Numbered from the stretch's first letter, positions 29,058-37,809 are shown. The stretch: 64,000 nt of DNA from Chromatiales bacterium (GCA_027076405.1 JALTJN010000111.1:1-64000); one strand, 5' to 3'. Made by a program: numbers and translations. Notes: generated by a model from the sequence alone, not told the origin.

Positions 29058-29735
29058 ATGGCACGCACTACCATTTCGAGCCTGTTCGGCTCATCTCCTG
29101 TCGCACCTTTGCAGTCACATATGTCCAGCGTACAAGAATGTATTGTTGAGCTGGTTCCTTTTTTTAAAGCCGTTTTAAAAGAAGACTGGACGGAAGCGAA
29201 AGCACAGCAAAAGAAAATCGCAAAGCTCGAAGGTGAAGCAGACAAGCTGAAGAAAAAGCTACGCTTACATTTACCAAAAAGTTTGTTCATGCCTATTTCT
29301 CGCCGGGATTTACTCGAAGTACTAACCATGCAGGACAAAATCGCAAATAAGTCAAAAGATATTGCCGGTATTATCATTGGCCGTAAAATGACCTTCCCTA
29401 AAGAAGTGAGTGAAAAACTGATTGATTTTGTTAAGCGCTGTATTGACGCTTCTAAACAGGCACAAAAAGCCATTAACGAACTCGATGAATTGGTAGAAAC
29501 CGGTTTTAGTGGTCGTGAAGTTAAACTGGTTCAGGAAATGATTAAAAAGCTGGATGAAATCGAATCTGACACAGACAAGATTCAGGTAAAAGTTCGTGCT
29601 GCACTCTTTAAAGAGGAAAAGGACTTACCCGCGGTCGATGTGATGTTTATGTATCGGATTATAGATAGTATTGGTGATCTGGCAGACTTGTCTCAAAGGG
29701 TCGGCAGTCGTTTAGAGCTTATGCTGGCGCGTTAA
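29058..29735 (+). CDS. PhoU-like DUF47 protein (TIGR00153 type)
   Basis: 225 residues, all-helical, with the DUF47 pattern FFKAVLKEDWTEAKAQQKKIAKLEGEAD and repeated heptads. Proteins of this family are encoded directly before Pit-type phosphate transporters and are thought to modulate transport. The stop is 12 bp before pit. No ligand-binding residues can be named from sequence alone. Confidence 0.9.
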   Translation: MARTTISSLFGSSPVAPLQSHMSSVQECIVELVPFFKAVLKEDWTEAKAQQKKIAKLEGEADKLKKKLRLHLPKSLFMPISRRDLLEVLTMQDKIANKSKDIAGIIIGRKMTFPKEVSEKLIDFVKRCIDASKQAQKAINELDELVETGFSGREVKLVQEMIKKLDEIESDTDKIQVKVRAALFKEEKDLPAVDVMFMYRIIDSIGDLADLSQRVGSRLELMLAR

Positions 29736-29747
29736 GGGAGAGTTGTT

Positions 29748-31013
29748 GTGGAATTGATTACATCTTATGGCACTATCTTCCTTATTTTAGCCTGTATTTT
29801 TGGTTTATTTATGGCCTGGGGTATTGGTGCCAACGACGTTGCCAATGCCATGGGAACATCTGTGGGCTCGGGTGCTATCACTATAAAACAAGCTGTGCTC
29901 ATCGCCGCTATTTTTGAATTTGCCGGTGCATTTTTAGCCGGCGGACAAGTGACAAAAACCATTCGTAAAGGCATTATTGATGCCGACTTATTGTCAGCAA
30001 CGCCTGAGCTTTTGGTTTATGGCATGTTAGCATCGTTGCTTGCTGCCGGTATCTGGTTATTAGTGGCCTCAAAATTTGGTTGGCCGGTATCAACAACACA
30101 TTCTATTGTAGGCGCGATTGTTGGTTTTGCTGCCGTAGGCATAGGTGTTGATGCCGTTCACTGGAACAAGGTAGGCACTATTGTAATGAGCTGGGTGATT
30201 TCACCCGCGCTTGCAGGAGCAGCCTCCTACTGGATATTCCGTAGTGTACAAAAATTTATTCTCAATAGAGATGACCCTTTTGAAAGTGCAAAAAAAGTTG
30301 TTCCTTATTACGTTTTATTAACCGGTTTTATTATTGCTTTAGTGACCATGTTTAAAGGTTTAAAACATGTTGGTCTGGAAGTAACACCGGTTGAAAGTTA
30401 TGGTTATGCATTCTCTTTTGGTTTGGTCATTATGCTTATGAGTATGGTTTCAATTCGTAAGCTCAAGAAAGATCCAAATGCAGATAAAGATTTTCACTTT
30501 GCTAATGTAGAGCGTGTCTTTAGTGTGTTGATGGTGGTTACTGCTTGTGCCATGGCATTTGCACATGGTTCAAATGATGTGGCTAATGCCATTGGGCCGG
30601 TTGCTGCTATCGTGGGTATTGTACAAAGCGGCGGTGAGATAGCTCAAAAATCAGTGTTGCCGGTATGGGTTTTGATTCTAGGTGGTGCAGGCATTGTTGC
30701 AGGATTATTAATGTATGGCCGCCGTGTGATGGCGACCATTGGTAAAAATATTACCGAACTAACCCCCAGTCGTGGTTTTGCAGCAACATTAGCAGCAGCA
30801 ACTACTGTGGTATTTGCTTCCGGTACAGGTTTACCTATTTCCACAACACATACTCTGGTTGGTGCAGTATTAGGTGTTGGTCTTGCGCGAGGAATTGGTG
30901 CGTTAAACTTGAACGTGGTACGAACTATTTTCCTTTCATGGATTGTCACCTTACCTGCCGGTGCAATCATGTCCATTTTCTTCTTCTTTACCTTCAAAAG
31001 CATATTTAGTTAA
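29748..31013 (+). CDS. pit: Low-affinity inorganic phosphate transporter (Pit family)
   Basis: About ten membrane helices, with the Pit-family duplicated signature: GIGANDVANAMGTSVGSGA in the first half and FAHGSNDVANAIGPVAAI in the second, and SKFGWPVSTTHSIVGAIVG / SGTGLPISTTHTLVGAVLG. It takes up metal-phosphate with proton symport in the inner membrane. GTG start with GGGAG upstream. It is translationally adjacent to the DUF47 gene and followed by a hairpin before ppk1. Confidence 0.95.
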   Translation: MELITSYGTIFLILACIFGLFMAWGIGANDVANAMGTSVGSGAITIKQAVLIAAIFEFAGAFLAGGQVTKTIRKGIIDADLLSATPELLVYGMLASLLAAGIWLLVASKFGWPVSTTHSIVGAIVGFAAVGIGVDAVHWNKVGTIVMSWVISPALAGAASYWIFRSVQKFILNRDDPFESAKKVVPYYVLLTGFIIALVTMFKGLKHVGLEVTPVESYGYAFSFGLVIMLMSMVSIRKLKKDPNADKDFHFANVERVFSVLMVVTACAMAFAHGSNDVANAIGPVAAIVGIVQSGGEIAQKSVLPVWVLILGGAGIVAGLLMYGRRVMATIGKNITELTPSRGFAATLAAATTVVFASGTGLPISTTHTLVGAVLGVGLARGIGALNLNVVRTIFLSWIVTLPAGAIMSIFFFFTFKSIFS

Positions 31014-31023
31014 TTTTTTATGA

Positions 31024-31052
31024 CAAATAGACTGTTTAGAGCAGTCTATTTG
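31024..31052. terminator. Hairpin between pit and ppk1
   Basis: CAAATAGACTG / CAGTCTATTTG forms a perfect 11-bp stem with a 7-base loop, 10 bp after the pit stop. No T-run follows, so it may be a weak terminator or an mRNA-stabilising structure. Confidence 0.55.
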
Positions 31053-31110
31053 CGAATAAGTTTCTATACTTAATCTGGTAACTAATTTTTATTATCGAAA
31101 AATAGGCGTT

Positions 31111-31128
31111 TTGTCATTTTTTTGTAAC
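31111..31128 (+). promoter_or_regulatory. Candidate Pho box upstream of ppk1
   Basis: TTGTCAT-TTTT-TTGTAAC has the 7-4-7 layout of PhoB boxes, with the first half one base off consensus and the second half weaker. It is about 25 bp from the ppk1 start, just before a TATATT-like -10. The polyphosphate and phosphate-transport context makes PhoB control plausible. Confidence 0.4.
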
Positions 31129-31151
31129 ATAAATGTAGTCTTATATTTAGT

Positions 31152-33227
31152 ATGGACAATATTAATTTGAAAAACGACAACCTGTATTTAAACCGGGAAC
31201 TAAGCCTGCTTCAGTTTCAATGGAGAGTGTTAGCGCAAGCGAGTGACGAAACTGTACCGTTACTGGAGCGGTTACATTTTCTTTGTATTAGCAGTACAAA
31301 TCTGGATGAGTTTTTTCAAATAAGAATTGCCGGCTTAATGCACCGAGCCGCTTTAGAAACATCAAGTGGAAATCATGAAAGTTATACACCTGAAGAAGCA
31401 TTATCACGTATACGAGAAGAAACACATCAATTAGTTGCCGATCAATACACGACCTTGAATGACATTCTTTTTCCTGCACTTGAAAAAGAGAACATCCGGT
31501 TTTTAAAGCGCGCAGAGCTAGATGAAAAACGTGCAAGCTGGATCAAGCGTTATTTTACCAGCCAGATTTTACCGGTGTTAAGTCCGCTTGGTCTGGATCA
31601 TTCTCATCCCTTTCCCCGGGTTTTAAGCAAGACACTTAATTTTATTATTTCATTACAGGGTAAAGATGCTTTTGGAAGAGAGAGTCGTCTGGCTATTGTG
31701 CAAGCCCCCAGAAGCTTACCGAGAATGATTAAGCTGCCCGATGATTTATCCGAGGGGGATGAATTTATATTTTTAAGTTCGATCATTCATATTCATATTA
31801 GTGATTTATTCCCAGGCATGGATGTTACAGGCTGTTATCAGTTCAGAGTGACTCGCGACAGTGATTTGTTTGTCGATGAAGAAGAAACCGTTGATTTAAT
31901 GGGAGCAATAAAAGGCGAGCTTTCTTCACGTCGTTTAACCGATGCTGTGCGTCTGGAAGTAGCTGATAACTGTTCCAATGAAGCAGCAGAATACTTGCTT
32001 GGAAAATTTAAGTTAACGCAAGAAGATCTTTATCAGGTTAACGGGCCGGTAAATCTGGGGCGTTTTAATGAAATGATCGATTTAGTAGACAGGTCGGATT
32101 TAAAGTTTCCGCCTTTTACACAAAGTATTTCTAAACGGTTATTTAATTCGCCTGATATATTTGAAGTTATTCAACACGGTGATGTGTTGTTAAATCATCC
32201 GTTTGAATCGTTTGCTCCTGTGGTAGATTTTATAAAGCAAGCCTCGAGTGATCCAAAAGTATTGGCAATAAAGCAAACTCTTTATAGAACCGGAGCAAAC
32301 TCTCCACTGGTTGATGCTCTGGTTGAAGCCGCAAAAGCAGGAAAAGAAGTAACCGTTGTCGTTGAATTGCGTGCAAGGTTTGATGAGGCCGCCAATATAG
32401 AGCAAGCATCTCGATTGCAAGAAGCCGGTGCTCATGTGGTTTATGGTGTAGTCGGATATAAAACACATGCGAAAATGATTTTGGTTGTTAGACGTGAAGG
32501 ACGAACAATTAAACGCTATGTCCATCTGGGTACAGGTAATTACCATGTTGGCAATGCAAGGGTTTATACAGACTATGGTTTGTTAACCTGTGATAAAGAA
32601 ATAAGTGAAGATGTACATAAAGTTTTTTTACAGCTTACTGGTTTAGGTAAGGCAACCAAGTTAAAAAAATTATTACAAGCGCCTTTTACGTTACAGCAGG
32701 GTTTAATTAAATTAATCAACAATGAAATAGAAATTGCCAAGTCGGGAAAACCAGCTCGTATTATTGCAAAAATGAATGCTTTAACAGAGCCAAAAATAAT
32801 TCGTAGCCTTTATCGTGCTTCTCAGGATGGGGTTAAAGTAGATCTGATTGTAAGAGGTATTTGCCGGCTAAAGCCGGGTGTAAAAGGTGTCTCTGATAAC
32901 ATTCAGGTGAGATCAGTTGTTGGCAGATTTCTTGAGCATTCGCGCATATATTATTTTGAACAAGAAGGTAAAGTAAAAGTATATTGCTCAAGTGCAGACT
33001 GGATGGACAGAAATTTCTTTAAACGGGTTGAAGTATGCTTTCCTATTGAGGATGAAGCACTGAAAAAGCAATTAATCAAGGATGGTTTACTGGCCTATTT
33101 GTCAGACAATATGCAAGCATGGCAATTGTTATCAGATGGAACATATAAACGCCTGGTACCGGCAAGTAATCAGAAGAAACGATCTGCACAAAATATACTG
33201 CTTGAGAAAATAGCTGCAGAAGTATAA
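31152..33227 (+). CDS. ppk1: Polyphosphate kinase Ppk1
   Basis: Makes polyphosphate from ATP. 691 residues, with the N-terminal domain opening NRELSLLQFQWRVLAQA and STNLDEFFQIRIAGL. The catalytic His is in GYKTHAKMILVVRREG (about residue 439), and further active-site features are VHLGTGNYH and the C-terminal SSADWMDRNFFKRVE. Its stop is 2 bp from the stop of convergent ppx, so the polyphosphate-making and -degrading genes sit tail to tail. A possible Pho box precedes it. Confidence 0.96.
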   Translation: MDNINLKNDNLYLNRELSLLQFQWRVLAQASDETVPLLERLHFLCISSTNLDEFFQIRIAGLMHRAALETSSGNHESYTPEEALSRIREETHQLVADQYTTLNDILFPALEKENIRFLKRAELDEKRASWIKRYFTSQILPVLSPLGLDHSHPFPRVLSKTLNFIISLQGKDAFGRESRLAIVQAPRSLPRMIKLPDDLSEGDEFIFLSSIIHIHISDLFPGMDVTGCYQFRVTRDSDLFVDEEETVDLMGAIKGELSSRRLTDAVRLEVADNCSNEAAEYLLGKFKLTQEDLYQVNGPVNLGRFNEMIDLVDRSDLKFPPFTQSISKRLFNSPDIFEVIQHGDVLLNHPFESFAPVVDFIKQASSDPKVLAIKQTLYRTGANSPLVDALVEAAKAGKEVTVVVELRARFDEAANIEQASRLQEAGAHVVYGVVGYKTHAKMILVVRREGRTIKRYVHLGTGNYHVGNARVYTDYGLLTCDKEISEDVHKVFLQLTGLGKATKLKKLLQAPFTLQQGLIKLINNEIEIAKSGKPARIIAKMNALTEPKIIRSLYRASQDGVKVDLIVRGICRLKPGVKGVSDNIQVRSVVGRFLEHSRIYYFEQEGKVKVYCSSADWMDRNFFKRVEVCFPIEDEALKKQLIKDGLLAYLSDNMQAWQLLSDGTYKRLVPASNQKKRSAQNILLEKIAAEV

Positions 33228-33229
33228 AT

Positions 33230-34735
33230 TTATTTTAATTTTAATTTGAAATTTATTTTTTCTAGTAAAAGTTGTTCTTGTCGCAGATCGGCATGGGTCA
33301 AAGTATGTGATTCTAGCCAGTTTTCCGGAAAAATTATTTTAAGTGAGTTATTACCTGCTTTAAAAATCATTTTAGTAATAGGCACCTCACCATGACTACG
33401 GTGAAGAATAATTGCTATGCGCAGGATAATTGCAATTTTTTTTGCCTGCTCGATACTTTTTAACGGTAATGCATCAAATTGCGATAGATTAAATTTTTGT
33501 CGATGATTGTATATTAGTATGGCCAGAAACTGCTGGTCCTGAATGGAGAAACCGGGCATATCAGAATTTTTTGCTAGATAAGCACCATGCTTGTGATATC
33601 CCGCATGAGCAATAGTTAATCCAGTTTCATGCAGCATCGCGGCCCAGCGTAAAATATTTTTAAATTTGTTTTTTGTAATGCCCCAGTCTTTTGCTGTTTT
33701 TTTATAAATCGAGTTAGTCGTGACTGTAATATTTTCAACATGATCTGTTTGAATCGAGTACCGCTCCATCATTCTTTTTATGGTTATTTCCCTTGTGTCT
33801 TCCTGATTTTTCCGACCAATTAAATCATAGAGTAAGCCTTCACGTAGTGCGCCATCAGAAATTTCGATTTCTGTAATGTTTAAAGATTTGATAATGGCAT
33901 TTAAAACAACAAAACCACCAATGAAAACCGGGTGACGTTCCTGACTTAAACCATTAAGTTTAATGTTATCAATAGTTTTTGCAGCAATGAGATGTTTTTT
34001 TATTTGCTGCATGGCTTTATTAGTAATTTTATAATCTTCTGCCAAATTTTCTTCGCGGATTACATTTGCAATAGAACGTATACTGCCGGATGTACCGATA
34101 ACCTGTTTCCACCCTAATCGAGCAAAAGGAAAAGAAATTCTTTCAAGTTCCTGACGGGCAAAAATATCGGCTTTTTTAAATTGTTTTTTATTAATAGCGC
34201 CGTCATAAAAAAATCGTTTAGTCATACTCACGCAACCCATAAAAAGGCTTTCCATCAGTATCGGGTTAAAGTTTGAGCCAATAATAGTTTCAGTACTGCC
34301 TCCGCCAATATCGATTACCAGACGTTTTTTATCAGTGCTTGTTGCCAGCGTATGTGAAACACCAAGGTAAACGAGTCGGGCTTCTTCGATACCGGAAATA
34401 ATATGGATGGAATGGCCTAATTTTTTTTGTGCAAGTTGAATAAAGTGAGCAGAGTTTTTAGCTTTGCGTAGGGTATTTGTGCCAACAACACGAATATTTT
34501 CTGGACGAACATCTTGCAGGCGTTGCCCGAATCGTTCAAGACAGTCCAGAGCCTTTTGCTGAGCACTTTCGATTAAATTATTTTCATCATCAAGCCCTGC
34601 GCCAAGCCGAACCATTTCTTTTATCCGGTCAATAATTTGCAGACTACCATCATCAGAAATCTGGGCGACAATCATATGAAAGCTATTAGAACCGAGATCT
34701 ACCGCAGCAAGTATATTGTTTTCTGTAGATAGCAT
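33230..34735 (-). CDS. ppx: Exopolyphosphatase / guanosine pentaphosphatase (Ppx/GppA)
   Basis: Removes terminal phosphates from polyphosphate. The ASKHA ATPase-like fold begins AAVDLGSNSFHMIVAQ and contains VIDIGGGSTETIIG and GTSGSIRSIANVI. About 500 residues with the C-terminal HD-like extension (LHETGLTIAHAGYHKHG). I chose ATG 34735 because it gives the conserved start; the open frame upstream adds 15 unrelated residues. No clear ribosome site precedes it, and it may be nearly leaderless. It is divergent from aroE. Confidence 0.94.
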   Translation of the reverse strand: MLSTENNILAAVDLGSNSFHMIVAQISDDGSLQIIDRIKEMVRLGAGLDDENNLIESAQQKALDCLERFGQRLQDVRPENIRVVGTNTLRKAKNSAHFIQLAQKKLGHSIHIISGIEEARLVYLGVSHTLATSTDKKRLVIDIGGGSTETIIGSNFNPILMESLFMGCVSMTKRFFYDGAINKKQFKKADIFARQELERISFPFARLGWKQVIGTSGSIRSIANVIREENLAEDYKITNKAMQQIKKHLIAAKTIDNIKLNGLSQERHPVFIGGFVVLNAIIKSLNITEIEISDGALREGLLYDLIGRKNQEDTREITIKRMMERYSIQTDHVENITVTTNSIYKKTAKDWGITKNKFKNILRWAAMLHETGLTIAHAGYHKHGAYLAKNSDMPGFSIQDQQFLAILIYNHRQKFNLSQFDALPLKSIEQAKKIAIILRIAIILHRSHGEVPITKMIFKAGNNSLKIIFPENWLESHTLTHADLRQEQLLLEKINFKLKLK

Positions 34736-34815
34736 TTTATAATGTATAATTGTTTTAGTTGCTATAAAGTATAGTAGCATTAGGTTTTATAATAAATAAT
34801 TTAGGTTAATAGATA

Positions 34816-35664
34816 ATGGATCTTTTTGATTTTGGCAAAAAAGTAGAAGATTATGCCGTAATGGGTAATCCAATTTCGCATAGCAAATCGCCCTCTATTC
34901 ATACTCTTTTTGCAGAAGAAACTCAGCAATCCATTTTATACACCGCTATTCAGGTTGATTTGGGCGGGTTTAAGCAGGCTGTTGGTAATTTTGTGGCATC
35001 AGGTGGTAAAGGTTTAAATATTACTGTGCCGTTTAAACAAGAAGCATGGGAGTTAGTTAACCAACGCAGTGAACGTGCAGAGCGTGCCGGTGCTGTAAAT
35101 ACGATCAAAATAGAAGATGATATATTATTTGGTGATAACACTGACGGTGTTGGATTAGTTAATGACTTAACGCTTAATCACGCCATTGAATTAAAAGACA
35201 AAAATATATTATTAATGGGGGCAGGCGGAGCAGCACGCGGTGTACTGATTCCTTTATTAAAACAAAATCCCGAGTTTTTATTTATTGCAAATCGTACGCC
35301 GGATAAAGCAAAAGATTTAGCAGATGATTTTTCTGACGCAGGAAATATTCGTGGTGGCGGTTATGACGCATTAATTGATTTAAAGTTTGATGTTGTCATC
35401 AATGCTACCGCTGCCAGTTTGCAAGGTGATTTACCTCCGTTACCCGATACATTATTAAATGAGAACGCCAGTTGTTATGACATGATGTACAGCGCAAAGC
35501 CAACACCTTTTATGCAATGGGCTGATGAATATAATGCAATAAATGTATTAGATGGCTTAGGTATGCTGGTTGAACAAGCGGCAGAATCTTTTTATATCTG
35601 GCGTGGTGTTAAACCGGAAACCACAACGGTTATTGAAAAATTAAGAAAAGAGTTGCAAGCTTAA
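34816..35664 (+). CDS. aroE: Shikimate dehydrogenase
   Basis: NADPH-dependent reduction of 3-dehydroshikimate in aromatic amino-acid synthesis. 282 residues. The substrate site is YAVMGNPISHSKSPSIH, the catalytic Lys lies in NITVPFKQEAW, the nucleotide site is LLMGAGGAARGV, and the C-terminal segment is VDGLGMLVEQAAESFYIWRG-like. The gene is intact. A diverged copy of its last roughly 25 codons lies 2.2 kb downstream, next to znuB, with accessory DNA in between. Confidence 0.96.
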   Translation: MDLFDFGKKVEDYAVMGNPISHSKSPSIHTLFAEETQQSILYTAIQVDLGGFKQAVGNFVASGGKGLNITVPFKQEAWELVNQRSERAERAGAVNTIKIEDDILFGDNTDGVGLVNDLTLNHAIELKDKNILLMGAGGAARGVLIPLLKQNPEFLFIANRTPDKAKDLADDFSDAGNIRGGGYDALIDLKFDVVINATAASLQGDLPPLPDTLLNENASCYDMMYSAKPTPFMQWADEYNAINVLDGLGMLVEQAAESFYIWRGVKPETTTVIEKLRKELQA

Positions 35665-35700
35665 ATTAAAACATGTTTGTTTAATACTAATTGGACTCTT

Positions 35701-35990
35701 TCAGCCTTGATCTTGCATTAAGCGTTCAATGCGTTTTTTACCAACAGCAACACCTTGTTGTTTAAGGGTTTGATGAGTCCAAATCGTTCTGGTATCCCTC
35801 CGCAATAAACTGTTGCCACTTTTTTAAGTTGCTTTATTTTATTGAGTTATTTTTTATTTTTAGCTGTAGTAATGACCTTTTGTTTGCAACCAGTTTACCT
35901 TCACGAAACTCCTTTCACCAACGCGACAATATAAAAGGATGTATATCTAAAGTTGAAGCGACATCTTTAGTTAGATTGAAGTGTCTACTT
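35701..35990 (-). mobile_element. IS3-family insertion sequence remnant
   Basis: Minus-strand translation between about 35975 and 35850 gives KDVASTLDIHPFILSRW, a TGA stop, then KEFREGKLVANKR, the helix-turn-helix region of IS3-family OrfA. Between about 35815 and 35701 another frame gives RTIWTHQTLKQQGVAVG then KKRIERLMQDQG and a stop, matching the HTH_21 part of OrfB. Both are short, stop-broken and missing the DDE domain, and the ends are not recognisable. It is a dead element, lying between aroE and the truncated attC. The rest of 35665-36037 shows nothing else. Confidence 0.78.
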
Positions 35991-36010
35991 TATCGGGGAA
36001 GTACAGAATG

Positions 36011-36031
36011 AACTGGAGCGCCTTGTTAGCA
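36011..36031 (-). other. Truncated attC recombination site
   Basis: On the minus strand, just after the stop of the DUF2059-like gene, GCTAACAAGGCGCTCCAG matches the 5' half of the complete attC at 36495-36569 (GCCTAACAAGGCGCTCAAG). The central hairpin and the 3' half are missing; the sequence runs into the IS3 remnant instead. Confidence 0.65.
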
Positions 36032-36037
36032 CTGAAA

Positions 36038-36484
36038 TTACCTGATTCCATGTTTATAAAGTAAATGACCAACCTCTTCATTTAACCAAATGTTAGTTCT
36101 TGTTCCAGCTTCATTAAACAGAGGATCAGTTACATTATTTAGCTTCAGAAGTTTCAAACCTAACTCTGATTCCATGAATTTAAAAATTTCATTTAAATCA
36201 TTTTTACTTATGTTATTTCTAACAATAGATATGCTCTCATTTAATATTTTTTTATTATATGTATCAAGTGTTTTTATGAATTTTGGATCTTTATAAAAGT
36301 TATCATCTAATTTCGGATAGCTTTTTTTAAGAACTTTAATATATGACTGTGAATATCCTTTTAATAATTCAATTGTGTTAGTAGCTTCAAAGTACTTTAT
36401 AACATCTTCTCTTGACGGCCTTTCAAAAGCGCACACATTAAAAGAGAGGGAAAATACAGCGATTGCGAGTAATAGTTTATTCAT
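36038..36484 (-). CDS. Secreted DUF2059-like protein (integron cassette gene)
   Basis: 148 residues with a signal peptide (about 1-19, ending NVCA). The mature part is helical, with REDVIKYFEATNTIELLKGY and FKFMESELGLKLLKLNN, which resemble DUF2059 proteins of unknown function. It begins 10 bases after the GTTAGC core of the upstream attC, with almost no untranslated leader, as in integron cassettes. A truncated attC follows the stop. Local base composition is more AT-rich than the neighbouring aroE. Confidence 0.68.
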   Translation of the reverse strand: MNKLLLAIAVFSLSFNVCAFERPSREDVIKYFEATNTIELLKGYSQSYIKVLKKSYPKLDDNFYKDPKFIKTLDTYNKKILNESISIVRNNISKNDLNEIFKFMESELGLKLLKLNNVTDPLFNEAGTRTNIWLNEEVGHLLYKHGIR

Positions 36485-36494
36485 TGTTTTCCCG

Positions 36495-36569
36495 TGCTAA
36501 CGTTTAAGCTAAGGGGCGGTTAAAAGGCTACAGCCTTTTTACCGTCCCACTTGAGCGCCTTGTTAGGCG
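36495..36569 (-). other. Integron attC site
   Basis: Minus-strand reading: GCCTAAC (R'') at the 36568 end, then AAGGCGCTCAAG, a central stem GGGACGGT with AAAAAGGCT paired to AGCCTTTTAACCGCCCC, then TTAGCTTAAAC and GTTAGC (R') at the 36496 end. Inverted core sites, imperfect L boxes and a self-complementary middle are the defining attC features. The site is about 75 bp and lies exactly between two minus-strand genes, ending 10 bases before the next ATG. No integrase gene is in the window. Confidence 0.82.
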
Positions 36570-36580
36570 CTTGTTGTACA

Positions 36581-37303
36581 TTATTGAAATTCTCCAAATT
36601 TCTTCGGAAACAGTTCAGAACTCTGACCAAAATCTTGAATAAAGTTTCTTGCAGTTGTAACCGCCCAATTAGCACAACCTGCACTCATGCATTGCATTGC
36701 TAAAAAATTTGTACCAGCATCAACATTAGGAGCAGTTTCGAACTGGCCACGAAGGTTTTCTTCTAAAGACTCATCTCTTCGCTCTTCATCCCATAATGGT
36801 TTGAAATGAATCAAATAGTTTCTATATCCGATTAATGTGCCGGCTAGCCTATATAGCTCTTCATTTTTATTTAGTCGTTGCTTACCTAATAGAATTAACG
36901 CTTTTCTATACTTATCTAGAGCTGATTTTCTTTCAAAACCACGTGTTTTTTTCTTTTTTCGGAAAAAGAATAAGAATGCTTCTTCTATTTCACCACCCCA
37001 AAAGAATTCATTAAAATTATCAACAGAATCATTAAGTGGACCTGGTGTTAAGTAAAGCTCATTTATTAATGCTTCCATAGATGCTGCTGCTGAAATAATA
37101 CAACTACTACAATAAATGCTTACCTCTTCAAAGTAGTTTCCAAATGGACCGCTCTTATTGGCTTCTTCTATTTCAATAACTTTGTTCGCAAAGTGATTGG
37201 CTGCATTGAAATGAGTAAGTGCAAAATTGGAAATAACACGTCCCTGTCCTTTCATTATTGCGTTACTAGCAACCATGTGAGCTTGACCTTGTATAGTTTC
37301 CAA
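36581..37303 (-). CDS. HEPN-motif protein (integron cassette gene)
   Basis: 240 residues, no signal peptide, helical. The segment GTLIGYRNYLIHFKPLW contains R161-N-Y-L-I-H166, the R-x4-H motif typical of HEPN ribonuclease-like domains, and is preceded by a helix-rich region with CSSCIISAAASMEALINELYL. The family cannot be named precisely. HEPN proteins are often toxins, defence nucleases or their inactive relatives. The start is TTG at 37303 with AGGAG five bases upstream; the ATG at 37276 is an alternative. A recombination half-site (GTTAGGC) lies 15 bases before the start and a full attC follows the stop, making this a gene cassette. Confidence 0.65.
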   Translation of the reverse strand: METIQGQAHMVASNAIMKGQGRVISNFALTHFNAANHFANKVIEIEEANKSGPFGNYFEEVSIYCSSCIISAAASMEALINELYLTPGPLNDSVDNFNEFFWGGEIEEAFLFFFRKKKKTRGFERKSALDKYRKALILLGKQRLNKNEELYRLAGTLIGYRNYLIHFKPLWDEERRDESLEENLRGQFETAPNVDAGTNFLAMQCMSAGCANWAVTTARNFIQDFGQSSELFPKKFGEFQ

Positions 37304-37317
37304 ATTTACTCCTATGC

Positions 37318-37324
37318 GCCTAAC
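37318..37324 (-). other. Lone attC/attI recombination half-site
   Basis: GTTAGGC on the minus strand, 15 bases before the start of the HEPN-motif gene, is identical to the core of the complete attC at 36562-36568. It marks the 5' boundary of that cassette. The upstream sequence does not complete an obvious attC. Confidence 0.55.
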
Positions 37325-37334
37325 AGTTATTTAG

Positions 37335-37372
37335 ACAGATTCTGTAATTTTCCAGATATAGACAGAATCTGT
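37335..37372. repeat. 11-bp perfect inverted repeat upstream of the HEPN cassette
   Basis: ACAGATTCTGT and ACAGAATCTGT are exact complements with a 16-base spacer. The position just upstream of the cassette boundary suggests either an operator or promoter structure or part of a degraded attI/attC. No regulator can be named. Confidence 0.6.
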
Positions 37373-37809
37373 ATATTATATTTGTTTTTTTTGTTTTATT
37401 TTCCATAATCCTAGCAGGCTCAGGATGAGTTGATGAGTATATCTTGATTGTTGAGGATGTTATGAAGGATTGTTTTATTTCCGCTTCAGGAGAAATTGAT
37501 AAGAAAAACAAAATATTATGGAGCTAAGACTGCTGCGGCACGTTGGTATGTTCGGGATGTGAAATTTATATCAACCTCATTTGTGGAGAAATATTTTGAG
37601 TGCAAAGGCAGAAATAGATGCGTAGAAGCATGACATTTTGTGTAGGTAATGACCGTGATTAAAATACTTTTTACCAATTTGGTGCACGTGAGTTAGGCTG
37701 AGGATCTTCCCTGGGAAGAATGGATCTTGGTTACCAAATTCGGAATCAAGGGGCTCAGTCTCGTTGATACAGGGTCTGAATATAATCGTGCTGTTGAAGC
37801 AGGTGGCAT
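37373..37809. other. Non-coding stretch with no recognisable gene
   Basis: About 440 bases without a convincing coding region on either strand; open frames are short and match nothing I recognise. The right end passes into the aroE-like remnant. It probably represents decayed accessory DNA belonging to the island. Confidence 0.6.

Noticed and set aside
37325..37511. attI site or integrase gene upstream of the cassettes
   Set aside because: Only a short inverted repeat and a tiny minus-strand frame without similarity are seen; no tyrosine recombinase segment was found on either strand.
37385..37520. Minus-strand 63-residue open frame
   Set aside because: No ribosome site, no recognisable domain, composition of non-coding DNA.
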